Part shown: piece by piece, positions 18,001 to 24,974 of the stretch
Layout: every line of letters begins with the position of its first letter
How positions within the stretch are numbered: the stretch's first letter is position 1
From: Crenalkalicoccus roseus
Lineage (GTDB): Bacteria; Pseudomonadota; Alphaproteobacteria; Acetobacterales; Acetobacteraceae
Assembly (NCBI RefSeq): GCF_004761865.1
Contig: NZ_SJDM01000002.1
Span: forward strand, 314,326 to 378,325
Length of the DNA stretch: 64,000 nucleotides
Direction of reading: 5' to 3'
The notes under the pieces: generated by a model
What the model was told of the DNA's origin: nothing
The model's input: only the letters and a program-made list of their open reading frames with translations
Database searches by the model: none
Made by a program: the position numbers and the translations under genes

Positions 18001-18586
18001 GACGCCGCGGGCGATCTACGGCTACTGGAAATGCGCCGGGCAGGGCAACGACCTGATCCTGTTCGAGCCCGACGGCGTGACCGAGGCCGCGCGCTTCACC
18101 CTGCCGCGCCAGCCGAAGCAGGACGGCGAGTGCATCGCCGACTTCGTGCGCGACGTGGAGGACGGGCCGAACGCGCGCGACGTCATCGGCCTGCAGGTGG
18201 TCACCATGGGCGAGCGGGCGAGCGAGGTGGCCCGCCAGTGGTTCGAGGCGAACCGCTACCAGGACTACCTCTACCTCCACGGCCTGTCGGTGGAGATGGC
18301 CGAGGCGATGGCGGAGTACGTGCACAAGCGCATCCGCGCCGAATGGGGCTTCGCCGCCGAGGACGACCGCGACATGGACCGGATGCTGGCCCAGGGCTAT
18401 CGCGGCGGGCGCTACTCCTTCGGCTACCCGGCCTGCCCGCGGCTCGAGGACCAGGCGCCGCTGCTGCGCCTGCTCGGCGCGGAGCGGATCGGCGTGACCC
18501 TCAGCGAGGAGTGGCAGCTCCACCCGGAGCAGTCCACCAGCGCGATCGTGCTGCACCACCCGCGGGCCAAGTACTTCTCGGTCTGA
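15086..18586 (+). CDS. metH: Cobalamin-dependent methionine synthase
   Basis: This full-length 1166-residue MetH moves the methyl group of methyltetrahydrofolate to homocysteine through cobalamin. The homocysteine domain carries the zinc cysteines Cys224 (LNCATGP) and Cys290/291 (GGCCGTSTPHI). The pterin-binding domain follows (about 340-610, with FSIGERCNANGSKAWRE and NSINFEDGEKHAHDRM). The cobalamin module is next, with DVHDIGKN and His735 as the lower axial ligand. A C-terminal AdoMet activation domain carries YGYWKCAGQGNDL and RYSFGYPACP. All four domains are present in one chain. The gene sits behind the ArsR-methyltransferase regulator and near B12 uptake and activation genes. Confidence 0.97.
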   Translation: MARPHLLDALRDRVLLCDGGMGSRVQAMALDVERDFWGRENCTEVLNLSRPDIVRDIHRGYFEAGADMVLTNSFGGSPVTLGEFGLEDRAFEINRVAAELAREAAEGFADGRHRWVVGDIGPGTKLPSLGNIGYDALETALAEQCRGLIAGGVDALLTETNQDTLYIKAAVNAAKRARAEAGSDIPILVQVTVETTGTLLVGPDIAAAATVAHALDVPLIGLNCATGPQEMAEHLRWLSRNWPGLLSCQPNAGLPELVDGKTHYPLGAAELAAWMERFVTEDGLNLIGGCCGTSTPHIEALDAMLRRLDGGRFRPAPARRSVAWVPSVASLYSAVPLRQENAYFSIGERCNANGSKAWRERQAAHDWDGCVAMGREQVAEGSHALDLCTAFVGRDELAEMAEVVRRFTSSVNAPLVIDSTETSVIEAALKLHGGKPIINSINFEDGEKHAHDRMALARKFGAAVIALTIDEQGMAKTAEDKLRIARRLVDFACGRHGLPQSDLLIDPLTFTIATGNEDDRKLGLWTLEGIRMIREEFPDIQIILGLSNISFGLNPAARHVLNSVFLDHAVRAGMTGAIVHASKIRPLHQIAPEEVQVAEDLIFDRRREGYDPLQRMLEIFAGRKAADAAARKRAETVEERLRDRIVDGDRKGLEDDLAEAMARGHAPLDIINTILLDGMKVVGELFGAGKMQLPFVLQSAETMKAAVAYLEPHMERVEGQEKGTIVLATVKGDVHDIGKNLVDIILTNNGYRVVNLGIKVPLAEMVAAAREHRAHAIGMSGLLVKSTVVMRENLEEMSRIGLDIPVLLGGAALTRTYVEEDCVRAYACGRVAYARDAFDGLHLMDKVTGNGFDDYLAAVQAKRRGKTRNESRVLGQADPRGFAPVDLGYAQSRRRRLTAGVPVPDPPFWGPRLIEAAPKAVVPFINERSLFQFQWGFRKQGRSLEGFLGWAKQELRPVLRRMLALAEAEGILTPRAIYGYWKCAGQGNDLILFEPDGVTEAARFTLPRQPKQDGECIADFVRDVEDGPNARDVIGLQVVTMGERASEVARQWFEANRYQDYLYLHGLSVEMAEAMAEYVHKRIRAEWGFAAEDDRDMDRMLAQGYRGGRYSFGYPACPRLEDQAPLLRLLGAERIGVTLSEEWQLHPEQSTSAIVLHHPRAKYFSV

Positions 18587-18721
18587 CGCGACGCGGGGGG
18601 TTGCGGGGGCGGTGCCCGAAGGGGCATGAACCCACCCGCCGAACGGGAGCCGCGCCGCTTGGTCCCTGACCCTCTCTACCGCCTCCGTCCCCGACGGGGC
18701 CTCGCGCCGGGCTGAGGCGCC

Positions 18722-19609
18722 ATGAGCCGGGCCGTCCGCACCGCGGCGGGGAGCGTCGCCGTCGCCTGCCTCGTGCTCGCCCTGAAGCTCGTCGCCTGGT
18801 GGCTGACGGGCAGCGTGGCGCTGCTCGCCGACGCGCTGGAGAGCGTGGTCAACGTCGCCGCCGCCCTCGCGGCGCTGGCCGCCATCCGCTTCTCCGCCCT
18901 GCCGCCGGATTCCAACCACCCCTATGGCCATACCAAGGTGGAGTACTTCTCCGCCGTGCTCGAGGGGGTGCTGATCGTCGTCGCGGCGGCGGTGATCCTG
19001 CACGAGGCCTGGGGCGCCTTCCTGGCGCCGCGGCCGCCGGACATGCCGGCGCAGGGCCTCGCGGTCTCCGCGCTCGCCACCGCAATCAACATCGCCTGGG
19101 CGCGGGTGCTGTTCCGTCGCGGGCGAGAGGTCCGCTCCCCGGCGCTGCTCGCCGATGCGCGGCACCTCACGGCGGACATCGTCACCTCCCTCGGCGTGAT
19201 CCTCGGCGTCGCGCTGGTGACGCTGACCGGCCTCCTCTGGCTCGACCCGCTGGTGGCGGCGCTGACCGCGGCGAACATCCTGTGGTCGGGCTGGCGGCTG
19301 GTGCGCGCCTCGGTCGGCGGGCTGATGGACGAGGCGGTCCCGCCCGAGCTGCTCCAGCGCATCCGCCGCGTCGTGTCGGTGCACGCCGCCGGGGCGATCG
19401 AGGCGCACGACCTGCGCAGCCGCCATGCCGGGCGCCTCACCTTCATCGAATTCCACCTGGTGGTGCCCGGGGACATGCGCGTGGTGGAGGCGCACGACAT
19501 CTGCGACCGGATCGAGGCGGCGCTGAAGGCGGAGATCGAGGGCGCCGTCATCACCATCCATGTGGAGCCGGAGGGCAAGGCCAAGCACCATGGGGTGGTG
19601 GTGCTGTGA
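18722..19609 (+). CDS. Cation diffusion facilitator transporter
   Basis: This 295-residue CDF-family metal/proton antiporter has about six membrane helices and a C-terminal cytoplasmic ferredoxin-like domain (AHDLRSRHAGRLTFIEFHLVV). The linker motif HPYGHTKVEYF and the TM5 motif HLTADI are present. In TM2 the residues aligned with FieF Asp45 and Asp49 are Glu40 and Asn44 (DALESVVN), so the transport site differs from classic zinc exporters and the metal cannot be assigned. Its stop overlaps the GTG start of the TonB-like gene, suggesting translational coupling. Confidence 0.88.
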   Translation: MSRAVRTAAGSVAVACLVLALKLVAWWLTGSVALLADALESVVNVAAALAALAAIRFSALPPDSNHPYGHTKVEYFSAVLEGVLIVVAAAVILHEAWGAFLAPRPPDMPAQGLAVSALATAINIAWARVLFRRGREVRSPALLADARHLTADIVTSLGVILGVALVTLTGLLWLDPLVAALTAANILWSGWRLVRASVGGLMDEAVPPELLQRIRRVVSVHAAGAIEAHDLRSRHAGRLTFIEFHLVVPGDMRVVEAHDICDRIEAALKAEIEGAVITIHVEPEGKAKHHGVVVL

Positions 19610-20403
19610 GCCGTCCGGCGGCGCTCCGCTCCGCCGCGCCGCCGCTCCGCGCCGTGGCCCTGTCGCTGCTGCTGCATGGCGGGGCGGTGGCAGGGATGCT
19701 GCTGGCGGACCGCGACGCGCCGCCGGCGCCGGGCGCCGAGCGGGGGGTGGAAATCCTCTGGCACCGCGAGGTGGCGCGGGATTCGGCGGCGGGGGAGGCG
19801 GCGCCGGACCCACCCTCCGCCGAGGCGCCACCCCAGTCTCCGCCACCCGAGGCGCTGCCGGCCGAGGCGGGGCATGGGCCGCCGGAGCACGCCCCGCAGG
19901 CCGGGACGCCGCCGCTGGAGCCCGTGCCGCCCGGGAGGGGGGATGCGCCGGCGGCCATCGTCGCGGCGGAAGCGCCCCTGCCCTTGCCACCCCCGCCCAT
20001 GCCGCCGCCTCCGCCCTCCGCCCCGGCCCGGCCGGCGCCCGCCCTGCCCCCCGCCGCGCCGCCCTTGCCGGGGGAGGGGCCGCGGCCGCCGATGCTGGGC
20101 GGCGGGGCGCTGGTGCTCGGCGCGGTCTCGCAGCCCACCCCCGAATACCGCCCGGAGGAGCCCCGCTACCCCGAGGGTGCGCGCCGACGGGGCGAGACCG
20201 GCACCGTGCGCGTGCGGCTGCACGTGGACGAGCGCGGCCGGGTCGCCCGCGTGGACCTCCTCGGCAGTTCCGGCCATGCCGAGCTGGACCGTGCCGCCCA
20301 GGACTACTTCGCGCGCTGGCGCTTCCGCCCGGCGCGCCGCGCCGATGGGCTGCCGGTGGCGGACAGCGTGACCGCCGCCCTGACCTGGCGGCTGGTGGAT
20401 TGA
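19606..20403 (+). CDS. TonB family energy-transducing protein
   Basis: This 265-residue protein has an N-terminal membrane anchor (about residues 10-30), a long Pro/Ala/Glu-rich periplasm-spanning region (about 60-150), and a C-terminal TonB domain (about 180-265) carrying YPEGARRRGETGTVRVRLHV and WRFRPARR. It would couple the proton-motive force to outer-membrane receptors. I use GTG 19606, which overlaps the CDF stop as GTGA. No exbBD genes adjoin. Its position two genes from the BtuB-like receptor suggests, but does not prove, that it energises cobalamin uptake. Confidence 0.85.
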   Translation: MSRPAALRSAAPPLRAVALSLLLHGGAVAGMLLADRDAPPAPGAERGVEILWHREVARDSAAGEAAPDPPSAEAPPQSPPPEALPAEAGHGPPEHAPQAGTPPLEPVPPGRGDAPAAIVAAEAPLPLPPPPMPPPPPSAPARPAPALPPAAPPLPGEGPRPPMLGGGALVLGAVSQPTPEYRPEEPRYPEGARRRGETGTVRVRLHVDERGRVARVDLLGSSGHAELDRAAQDYFARWRFRPARRADGLPVADSVTAALTWRLVD

Positions 20404-20414
20404 GGACGAGGCCC

Positions 20415-20972
20415 ATGGTGAAGCTCGACATCATCACCACCCGTGGCGGCGATGGGGGGGAGACCTCGCTCGGCGACGGCACCCGCTTGCGCAAGGACGC
20501 GCTGCGCATCGAGGCGATCGGCGCCGTGGACGAGGCGAACGCCGCGATCGGCCTCCTCCGCCTGCACACGGCGGGGCGAGAGGAGGATGCGATGCTCGGG
20601 CGCATCCAGTCCGACCTGTTCGACCTCGGCGCCGATCTCTGCGTCCCCGGCACGGGGGAGGACCGGCTGCGCGTCGCCCCCGCCCAGTGCGCGCGGCTGG
20701 AGGCGGAGATCCGCGCCCTGAACGCCGGGCTGCCGCCGCTCGCGAGCTTCGTGCTGCCCGGCGGCTCCCCGGGCGCGGCGGCGGCGCATCTGGCCCGCAC
20801 CGTGGCGCGGCGGGCGGAGCGGCGCGTGGTCGCCCTCGCCGCCGCGGAGGCGGTGAACCCGGAGGCGGTGCGCTACCTGAACCGCCTCTCCGACCACCTC
20901 TTCGTGCTGGCGCGGCGGCTGAACGACAACGGCACGCGCGACGTCACCTGGGTGCCCGGCGCCACGCGCTGA
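20415..20972 (+). CDS. pduO: PduO-type cob(I)alamin adenosyltransferase
   Basis: This 185-residue ATP:corrinoid adenosyltransferase makes adenosylcobalamin from ATP and reduced cobalamin. The N-terminal TRGGDGGETSLGDGTRL loop, VDEANAAIGLLR, and the C-terminal NRLSDHLFVLARRLN carry the family's conserved ATP and corrinoid contacts. The start is 11 bases after the TonB-like gene. With metH upstream and a riboswitch-controlled BtuB-like receptor downstream, this is part of a cobalamin supply group. The converging receptor gene ends 13 bases after it. Confidence 0.93.
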   Translation: MVKLDIITTRGGDGGETSLGDGTRLRKDALRIEAIGAVDEANAAIGLLRLHTAGREEDAMLGRIQSDLFDLGADLCVPGTGEDRLRVAPAQCARLEAEIRALNAGLPPLASFVLPGGSPGAAAAHLARTVARRAERRVVALAAAEAVNPEAVRYLNRLSDHLFVLARRLNDNGTRDVTWVPGATR

Positions 20973-20985
20973 GCACGGGCCGCCG

Positions 20986-22929
20986 TCACAGCGCGAAGCG
21001 CGTGCCGACCAGCACGCTGCGGCCGGGCGTTGCGAAGCCGTTCACCGGCTCCCACCGGCTGTCGGTGAGGTTGCGCGCCTCCAGGAACAGCGCCACCTGC
21101 TCCCGCGCCTGCCAGGTGGCGGCGAGGTTCACCACCACCCCGGCCGGGTTGGTGCCGGCCGCGGCGATGACGGCGCCGGTGTCGTCGTAGCGGGCGAAGG
21201 GGCCCTCCGGGCTGCGGCCGGTGAACAGCAGGGTGGGCGCGATCACCAGGCGCGGCGCCGGGCGCATCGCGGCGGTGAGGCTCACCACATGCTCCGGGCG
21301 CCGCGGCAGGCGCGTGCCGGTGCGGGGGTCGAAGGCCTGGGTGATGGTCCAGGCGGCGGTGGCCTCGATCCAGGGCGCCGGGCGCAGCGTCAGGCCAAGC
21401 TCCGCCCCGTGGATGGTCGCCCGGTCCACGTTGACCAGCGTGTCGAATTGCGGGGCGAAATTGATCAGGTCGCGGACCCGGCTGTGGAAGAAGGTCCAGC
21501 CCAGGGTGGCGAAGCGGCGCTGCCCGAAGGCGGTAAGGTCGGTCTCCATCCCCGCCTCCCAGCCGAAGCTGCGTTCCGGCCTGAGGTCGGGGTTGCCGCG
21601 GAAGATGCTGCCGATCACGCCGAAGCGCTGGAACAGCGACGGGGCGGCGAAGGCGGTGCCGGCGGCGACATGCAGCCGGCTGTGCAGCTCGGGCAGCGCC
21701 AGCACGGCGCCGAGCCGCCAGGTGGTCTCGTCGGTGAAGCCCGTGGTCGCGTCGTGGCGCAGCCCCGCGGTCAGGTCCAGCCGCCCGAAGGCGCGGTACT
21801 GCAGCGTCAGATAGCCGGCGGTGGCGTGCTGCGCCGCGTCCACGGTGGTGCGGAAGAAGGGGGCTCCGCTGGTGCTCCGCACCTCCTCCACGCCGTGGGT
21901 GATGCCGAAGGCCAGCGCGCCGTCCGACAGCGCGCCGAAGGCGGGCAGGCGCAGCGCGTTGCCCCAGTCGAGCAGGATGCGGCTGCCGCGGTAGAGATCG
22001 TCGGCGGTGGCGGGGCTGAAGGGGTCGGGCAGGTTCACGTAGCGGCGCCGGTCCTCGGTGGCGGAGAGGCGCAGCCCCGTGGTCCAGGCGCCGCCGAGCA
22101 GCCGCGTCTCGCCTCGGAGCTGGCCGTACCAGCGCCGATCCTCGCCGGAGTAGTTGGGGTCGTCGCGCGGGATGTCGTCCAGGCCGAAATTGTTCTGCCG
22201 CCAGCGCAGCAGCGCCTCCAGCCGGGTGCCCTCCGCCGGGGTCCAGCCGAGGCGGGCGGTGGTGGCGGCGCCGCGGAAGCCGTCGCGCTCCCCGATGTTC
22301 GGCAGGCGCGGGGCGAGGGCGTTGAAGCCGCGCGTCGAGAGGCTGTTGGCGGAGAGCAGGTAGTCCACCGCGCCCACCGTGCCGGTGGCGCCGAGCCCGC
22401 CGCGCAGGGTGCGCTGCGTGCCGCCGGCGATCTCCCCATAGGGGGCGAAGGCGCGGTCGCGCGGCGCGCGGCGGGTGACGAGGTTCACCACGCCCCCGAT
22501 CGCGGCCGAGCCGTAGAGGACGGAGGCGGGGCCGCGCACCACCTCGATCCGCTCCACGTCGAACAGCAGGTCCTGACCGAAATTGAAGGCGCCGTTCGGC
22601 TCCGAGGGGTCGTTCACCGGCACCCCGTCGAGCAGGACGAGGACGTTGCGGCTGCCCGCGCCGCGCAGGAAGGCGCTGGCCTGGGCGCCGGGCCCGCCGG
22701 TCGCCGCCAGGCGCAGCCCTGGCACCTCCCGCAGCGCCTCGGCCAGGGTCTGGTAGCCGCGCTCCTCGATCTCGCGGCGGGTGATGACGGTGATGGCGGC
22801 CGGCACGCGCTCCTCCGGCGTCGGCACGCGGGTGGCGGTGACGATGGTCTCCGGGATGGCCTGCTGGGCCGGGGCGGGGGAGGGGAGGGCGAGCAGCGCT
22901 CCGGCGAGGGCTGCCAGGGGAATTCGCAT
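20986..22929 (-). CDS. btuB: BtuB-like TonB-dependent cobalamin receptor
   Basis: This 647-residue outer-membrane receptor has a signal peptide (MRIPLAALAGALLALPSPAPA). A TonB box lies near ETIVTATR, followed by a plug domain (about 35-150) with GVPVNDPSEPNGAFNFGQDL and VLYGSAAIGGVVNL. The 22-strand barrel ends in the aromatic-type GTRFAL terminus. General TonB receptors look alike, but the cobalamin riboswitch directly upstream (23091-23306) supports corrinoids as the substrate. The ATG at 22929 follows GGAGAG. Possible partners for energy coupling and adenosylation are encoded convergently. Confidence 0.9.
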   Translation of the reverse strand: MRIPLAALAGALLALPSPAPAQQAIPETIVTATRVPTPEERVPAAITVITRREIEERGYQTLAEALREVPGLRLAATGGPGAQASAFLRGAGSRNVLVLLDGVPVNDPSEPNGAFNFGQDLLFDVERIEVVRGPASVLYGSAAIGGVVNLVTRRAPRDRAFAPYGEIAGGTQRTLRGGLGATGTVGAVDYLLSANSLSTRGFNALAPRLPNIGERDGFRGAATTARLGWTPAEGTRLEALLRWRQNNFGLDDIPRDDPNYSGEDRRWYGQLRGETRLLGGAWTTGLRLSATEDRRRYVNLPDPFSPATADDLYRGSRILLDWGNALRLPAFGALSDGALAFGITHGVEEVRSTSGAPFFRTTVDAAQHATAGYLTLQYRAFGRLDLTAGLRHDATTGFTDETTWRLGAVLALPELHSRLHVAAGTAFAAPSLFQRFGVIGSIFRGNPDLRPERSFGWEAGMETDLTAFGQRRFATLGWTFFHSRVRDLINFAPQFDTLVNVDRATIHGAELGLTLRPAPWIEATAAWTITQAFDPRTGTRLPRRPEHVVSLTAAMRPAPRLVIAPTLLFTGRSPEGPFARYDDTGAVIAAAGTNPAGVVVNLAATWQAREQVALFLEARNLTDSRWEPVNGFATPGRSVLVGTRFAL

Positions 22930-22962
22930 CGGGCGTCTCTCCGCGCGAACGAGGCGGCACGC

Positions 22963-22986
22963 CCCGCGCCGGGCGGCCGGCGCGGG
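22963..22986 (-). promoter_or_regulatory. Leader hairpin in btuB expression platform
   Basis: CCCGCGCCGG (22963-22972) and CCGGCGCGGG (22977-22986) form a perfect 10-bp stem with a 4-base loop, about 34 bases upstream of the btuB start. A second GC hairpin lies at 23015-23041. These are candidates for the switching part of the riboswitch. No U-tract follows, so translational control or Rho-dependent termination fits better than intrinsic termination. Confidence 0.4.
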
Positions 22987-23090
22987 ACAGGTGGGCGTCG
23001 TGCTCGCATGCGGCGCCGCCCCCGCCGGATGGCGGGGCGGCCTCGGGCCGTTGCGCCGGTGCACCCCGCCCGGCACGCGCGAGACGGCTC

Positions 23091-23306
23091 TGCGCCGGCC
23101 GGTCTCCTGGCTCGCGGCTGCGGCCGGCGCGGCGATGGCCGCCGCGCTCGTCCCTGCCCGGTCCCGCCTTCTCGCGCCCCGCGGGGCGCAATGGCATTCG
23201 GGGACCGGGCTCGCCGCCTACAGTTGCGGGGGCAGCCGCGGACTGGCGGCGGCCATGGCCGCCGCGCACCGCGTTCCCGTTTCAGCCCTTGCGGGCCACC
23301 GGCGCA
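23091..23306 (-). ncRNA. Cobalamin riboswitch (B12 aptamer)
   Basis: Read on the minus strand, the region carries the B12-box landmarks in the right order. CCGGTGGCCCGCAAGGGC comes first, then ACGGGAACGCGGTG, then CAGTCCGCGGCTGCCC followed by CCGCAACTGTA, then ATGCCATTGCGCC and finally GCCAGGAGACCGGCC. The closing stem P1 pairs TGCGCCGG (23299-23306) with CCGGCGCA (23091-23098) perfectly. It sits between exoD and btuB on the same strand and should repress btuB when adenosylcobalamin is abundant. The rest of the 396-base gap (22930-23090) is its expression platform. Confidence 0.93.
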
Positions 23307-23325
23307 TGGCCGGCTGATAGCAGCT

Positions 23326-24003
23326 TCAGAACAGCCAGCCCAGGGCCTTCACGCCGAGCCAGGCGATGGCGACCAGCACGCCGGTGGCGAAGGCGCATCC
23401 GGCGACGGTGAGCCCCGCGCCCCAGGCGGTGACGCGGCTGTCGTGCTCCACGAGGCCGAGCGCCATGACGATGTTGCCGAAGGCGGGCGGGCCGTTGGTG
23501 CCGGGTCCGGGCAGGATCAGCATCAGCGCCACGTAGGCGGTCAGCCAGCCGACCAGGCGGTCGCCGGCGGGGGAGGTGAAGAAGCCGGGGCGCGGGCGGA
23601 TGTAGCGCTCCACCTTGCGCAGCCAGGAGGAGGAGAGGCTGGCCAGGCGCAGCAGGTCCTCCCGCCGGATGGACTGCCGGGCGACCACCTGCGGCAGCTT
23701 CGGCACCTGCCGGCCGATGCCCATCTGGATGCCGAGGATCAGCAGCGGCAGCCCGAAGACGGTGGCCATGCCGGGCAGCAGGGCCGGCAGCAGCAGCAGC
23801 AGGATCAGCAGGCCGAAGGCCCGGTCGCCGAAGGCTTCCGCCATCTCGCCCAGGGTGATGCGCTCGCCCGGGCAGCGGGCGGCCACCTCTGCCACGATGC
23901 GGGAGATGGGGGCGCTTGCCTCGTCCACGACGCCCGGCGCCTGCACGGGAGTGCTGCCCGGCGCCCGCACCGTGGTGAGATGCGCCTCTATGTTGCCGTC
24001 CAT
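23326..24003 (-). CDS. ExoD-family membrane protein
   Basis: This 225-residue inner-membrane protein belongs to the ExoD family, named for a Rhizobium gene affecting exopolysaccharide and alkali tolerance. ERITLGEMAEAFGDRAFGLL opens the domain, and PALLPGMATVFGLPLLILGI and RPRPGFFTSPAGDRLVGWL are characteristic. Several hydrophobic helices follow. The biochemical role is unknown. No exopolysaccharide genes surround it. It is upstream of the riboswitch-btuB unit on the same strand but is probably a separate transcript. Confidence 0.85.
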   Translation of the reverse strand: MDGNIEAHLTTVRAPGSTPVQAPGVVDEASAPISRIVAEVAARCPGERITLGEMAEAFGDRAFGLLILLLLLPALLPGMATVFGLPLLILGIQMGIGRQVPKLPQVVARQSIRREDLLRLASLSSSWLRKVERYIRPRPGFFTSPAGDRLVGWLTAYVALMLILPGPGTNGPPAFGNIVMALGLVEHDSRVTAWGAGLTVAGCAFATGVLVAIAWLGVKALGWLF

Positions 24004-24170
24004 TGCGAGCCTTTCATCCCCCGCGCCGCCTCCGCCGGGCCTCCTCCGGTCCGGGACGGATTTCTTGTCGCCTTCTCATTTAGTCGAAACGCCCGGCGGA
24101 CGCACAGCAATTCTGCGCGCCGACCGGAAAGAACGACGGATCCCGTCCGGGACCGGGAGATGGGCACGCC

Positions 24171-24974
24171 TCAGCGTCCGGTGAAGGCCGGCTTGCGCTT
24201 CTCCATGAAGGCGCGCCGCCCCTCCCGGTAGTCGGCGCTGTCGAAGCAGGCGGCCATGGCGGCGCGCAGCGCGGCCATGTCCCGCTCGGCCGGGTCCTTC
24301 AGCACCGTCTTGACCGTGAGCTTGTTGGCCAGCAGGGAGAGGGGGGCGTTGGCGGCCATGGTGGCGGCAAGCCGCGCCACCGTCGCCTCCAGCTCGGCCG
24401 CCGGCACCACCCTGTTCACCAGCCCGATCCGCTCCGCCTCCGCGGCGCCGAACCGCTCTCCGGTCATCAGGATCATGTGGGCGTGGGCGGGCCCGACCAG
24501 GTCCACCAGCGCCCGCACCATGTCGAAGCCGTAGGCGATGCCGAGCTTCGCCGCCGGGATGCCGAACTGGCTGTCCTCCGAGGCGATGCGGATGTCGGCC
24601 GACATGGCGATGCCGAGCCCGCCCCCCATGCAGAAGCCGCGGATCTCCGCGATCACCGGCTTGCGGAAGGCGGCGAGCCTGGCGCGCCCGGCACTGGTCA
24701 GCCGGTCGTATTCCTGCTGCGCCGAGGCGTCGGCGCGAGTCTTCTCGAACTGGCTGATGTCGGCCCCCGAGACGAAGGCCTTGTCGCCCGCGCCCCGCAG
24801 CACCACGCAGCGCACCTGCGGGTCCTCGGAGAACAGGTCGAGCGCGTCGGCGAGGCCGCCCCACATGTCCACCGACATGGCGTTGCGCTTCTCCGGCTGG
24901 TTGAACACCACCCGGCCGACCCCGTCCTCGATGCTGGCGAGGATCTTCCCGTTCGCGAATTCCATCCGGCCCAT
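24171..24974 (-). CDS. Crotonase-fold protein, catalytic glutamates absent
   Basis: This 267-residue enoyl-CoA hydratase/isomerase superfamily protein is intact in overall pattern. NQPEKRNAMS, SGADISQFEK (oxyanion hole) and RGFCMGGGLGIAMSADIRIA are all recognisable. However, the two glutamates that carry out hydration in classic crotonase are replaced: Gly in GGGLGIAM and Ala in FGIPAAKLG. Hydratase activity is therefore doubtful; another CoA-ester reaction is possible. I use ATG 24974 because it overlaps the TAA of the CoA-transferase gene (TAATG), a typical coupling. An internal ATG at 24965 is an alternative. Confidence 0.85.
   Translation of the reverse strand: MGRMEFANGKILASIEDGVGRVVFNQPEKRNAMSVDMWGGLADALDLFSEDPQVRCVVLRGAGDKAFVSGADISQFEKTRADASAQQEYDRLTSAGRARLAAFRKPVIAEIRGFCMGGGLGIAMSADIRIASEDSQFGIPAAKLGIAYGFDMVRALVDLVGPAHAHMILMTGERFGAAEAERIGLVNRVVPAAELEATVARLAATMAANAPLSLLANKLTVKTVLKDPAERDMAALRAAMAACFDSADYREGRRAFMEKRKPAFTGR

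Noticed and set aside
16403..20800. A minus-strand open frame of nearly 1,470 codons across metH and the CDF gene
   Set aside because: It is antisense to clear homologues with intact motifs. Such long open shadows are expected at this GC content, and the translation is low-complexity Arg/Gly/Ala/His.
24046..24155. Imperfect inverted repeat (CCGGTCCGGGACGG and ATCCCGTCCGGGACCGG) and possible third copy of the 104-bp repeat
   Set aside because: The arms are about 80 bases apart and only the first dozen bases resemble the repeat; the second half is missing.
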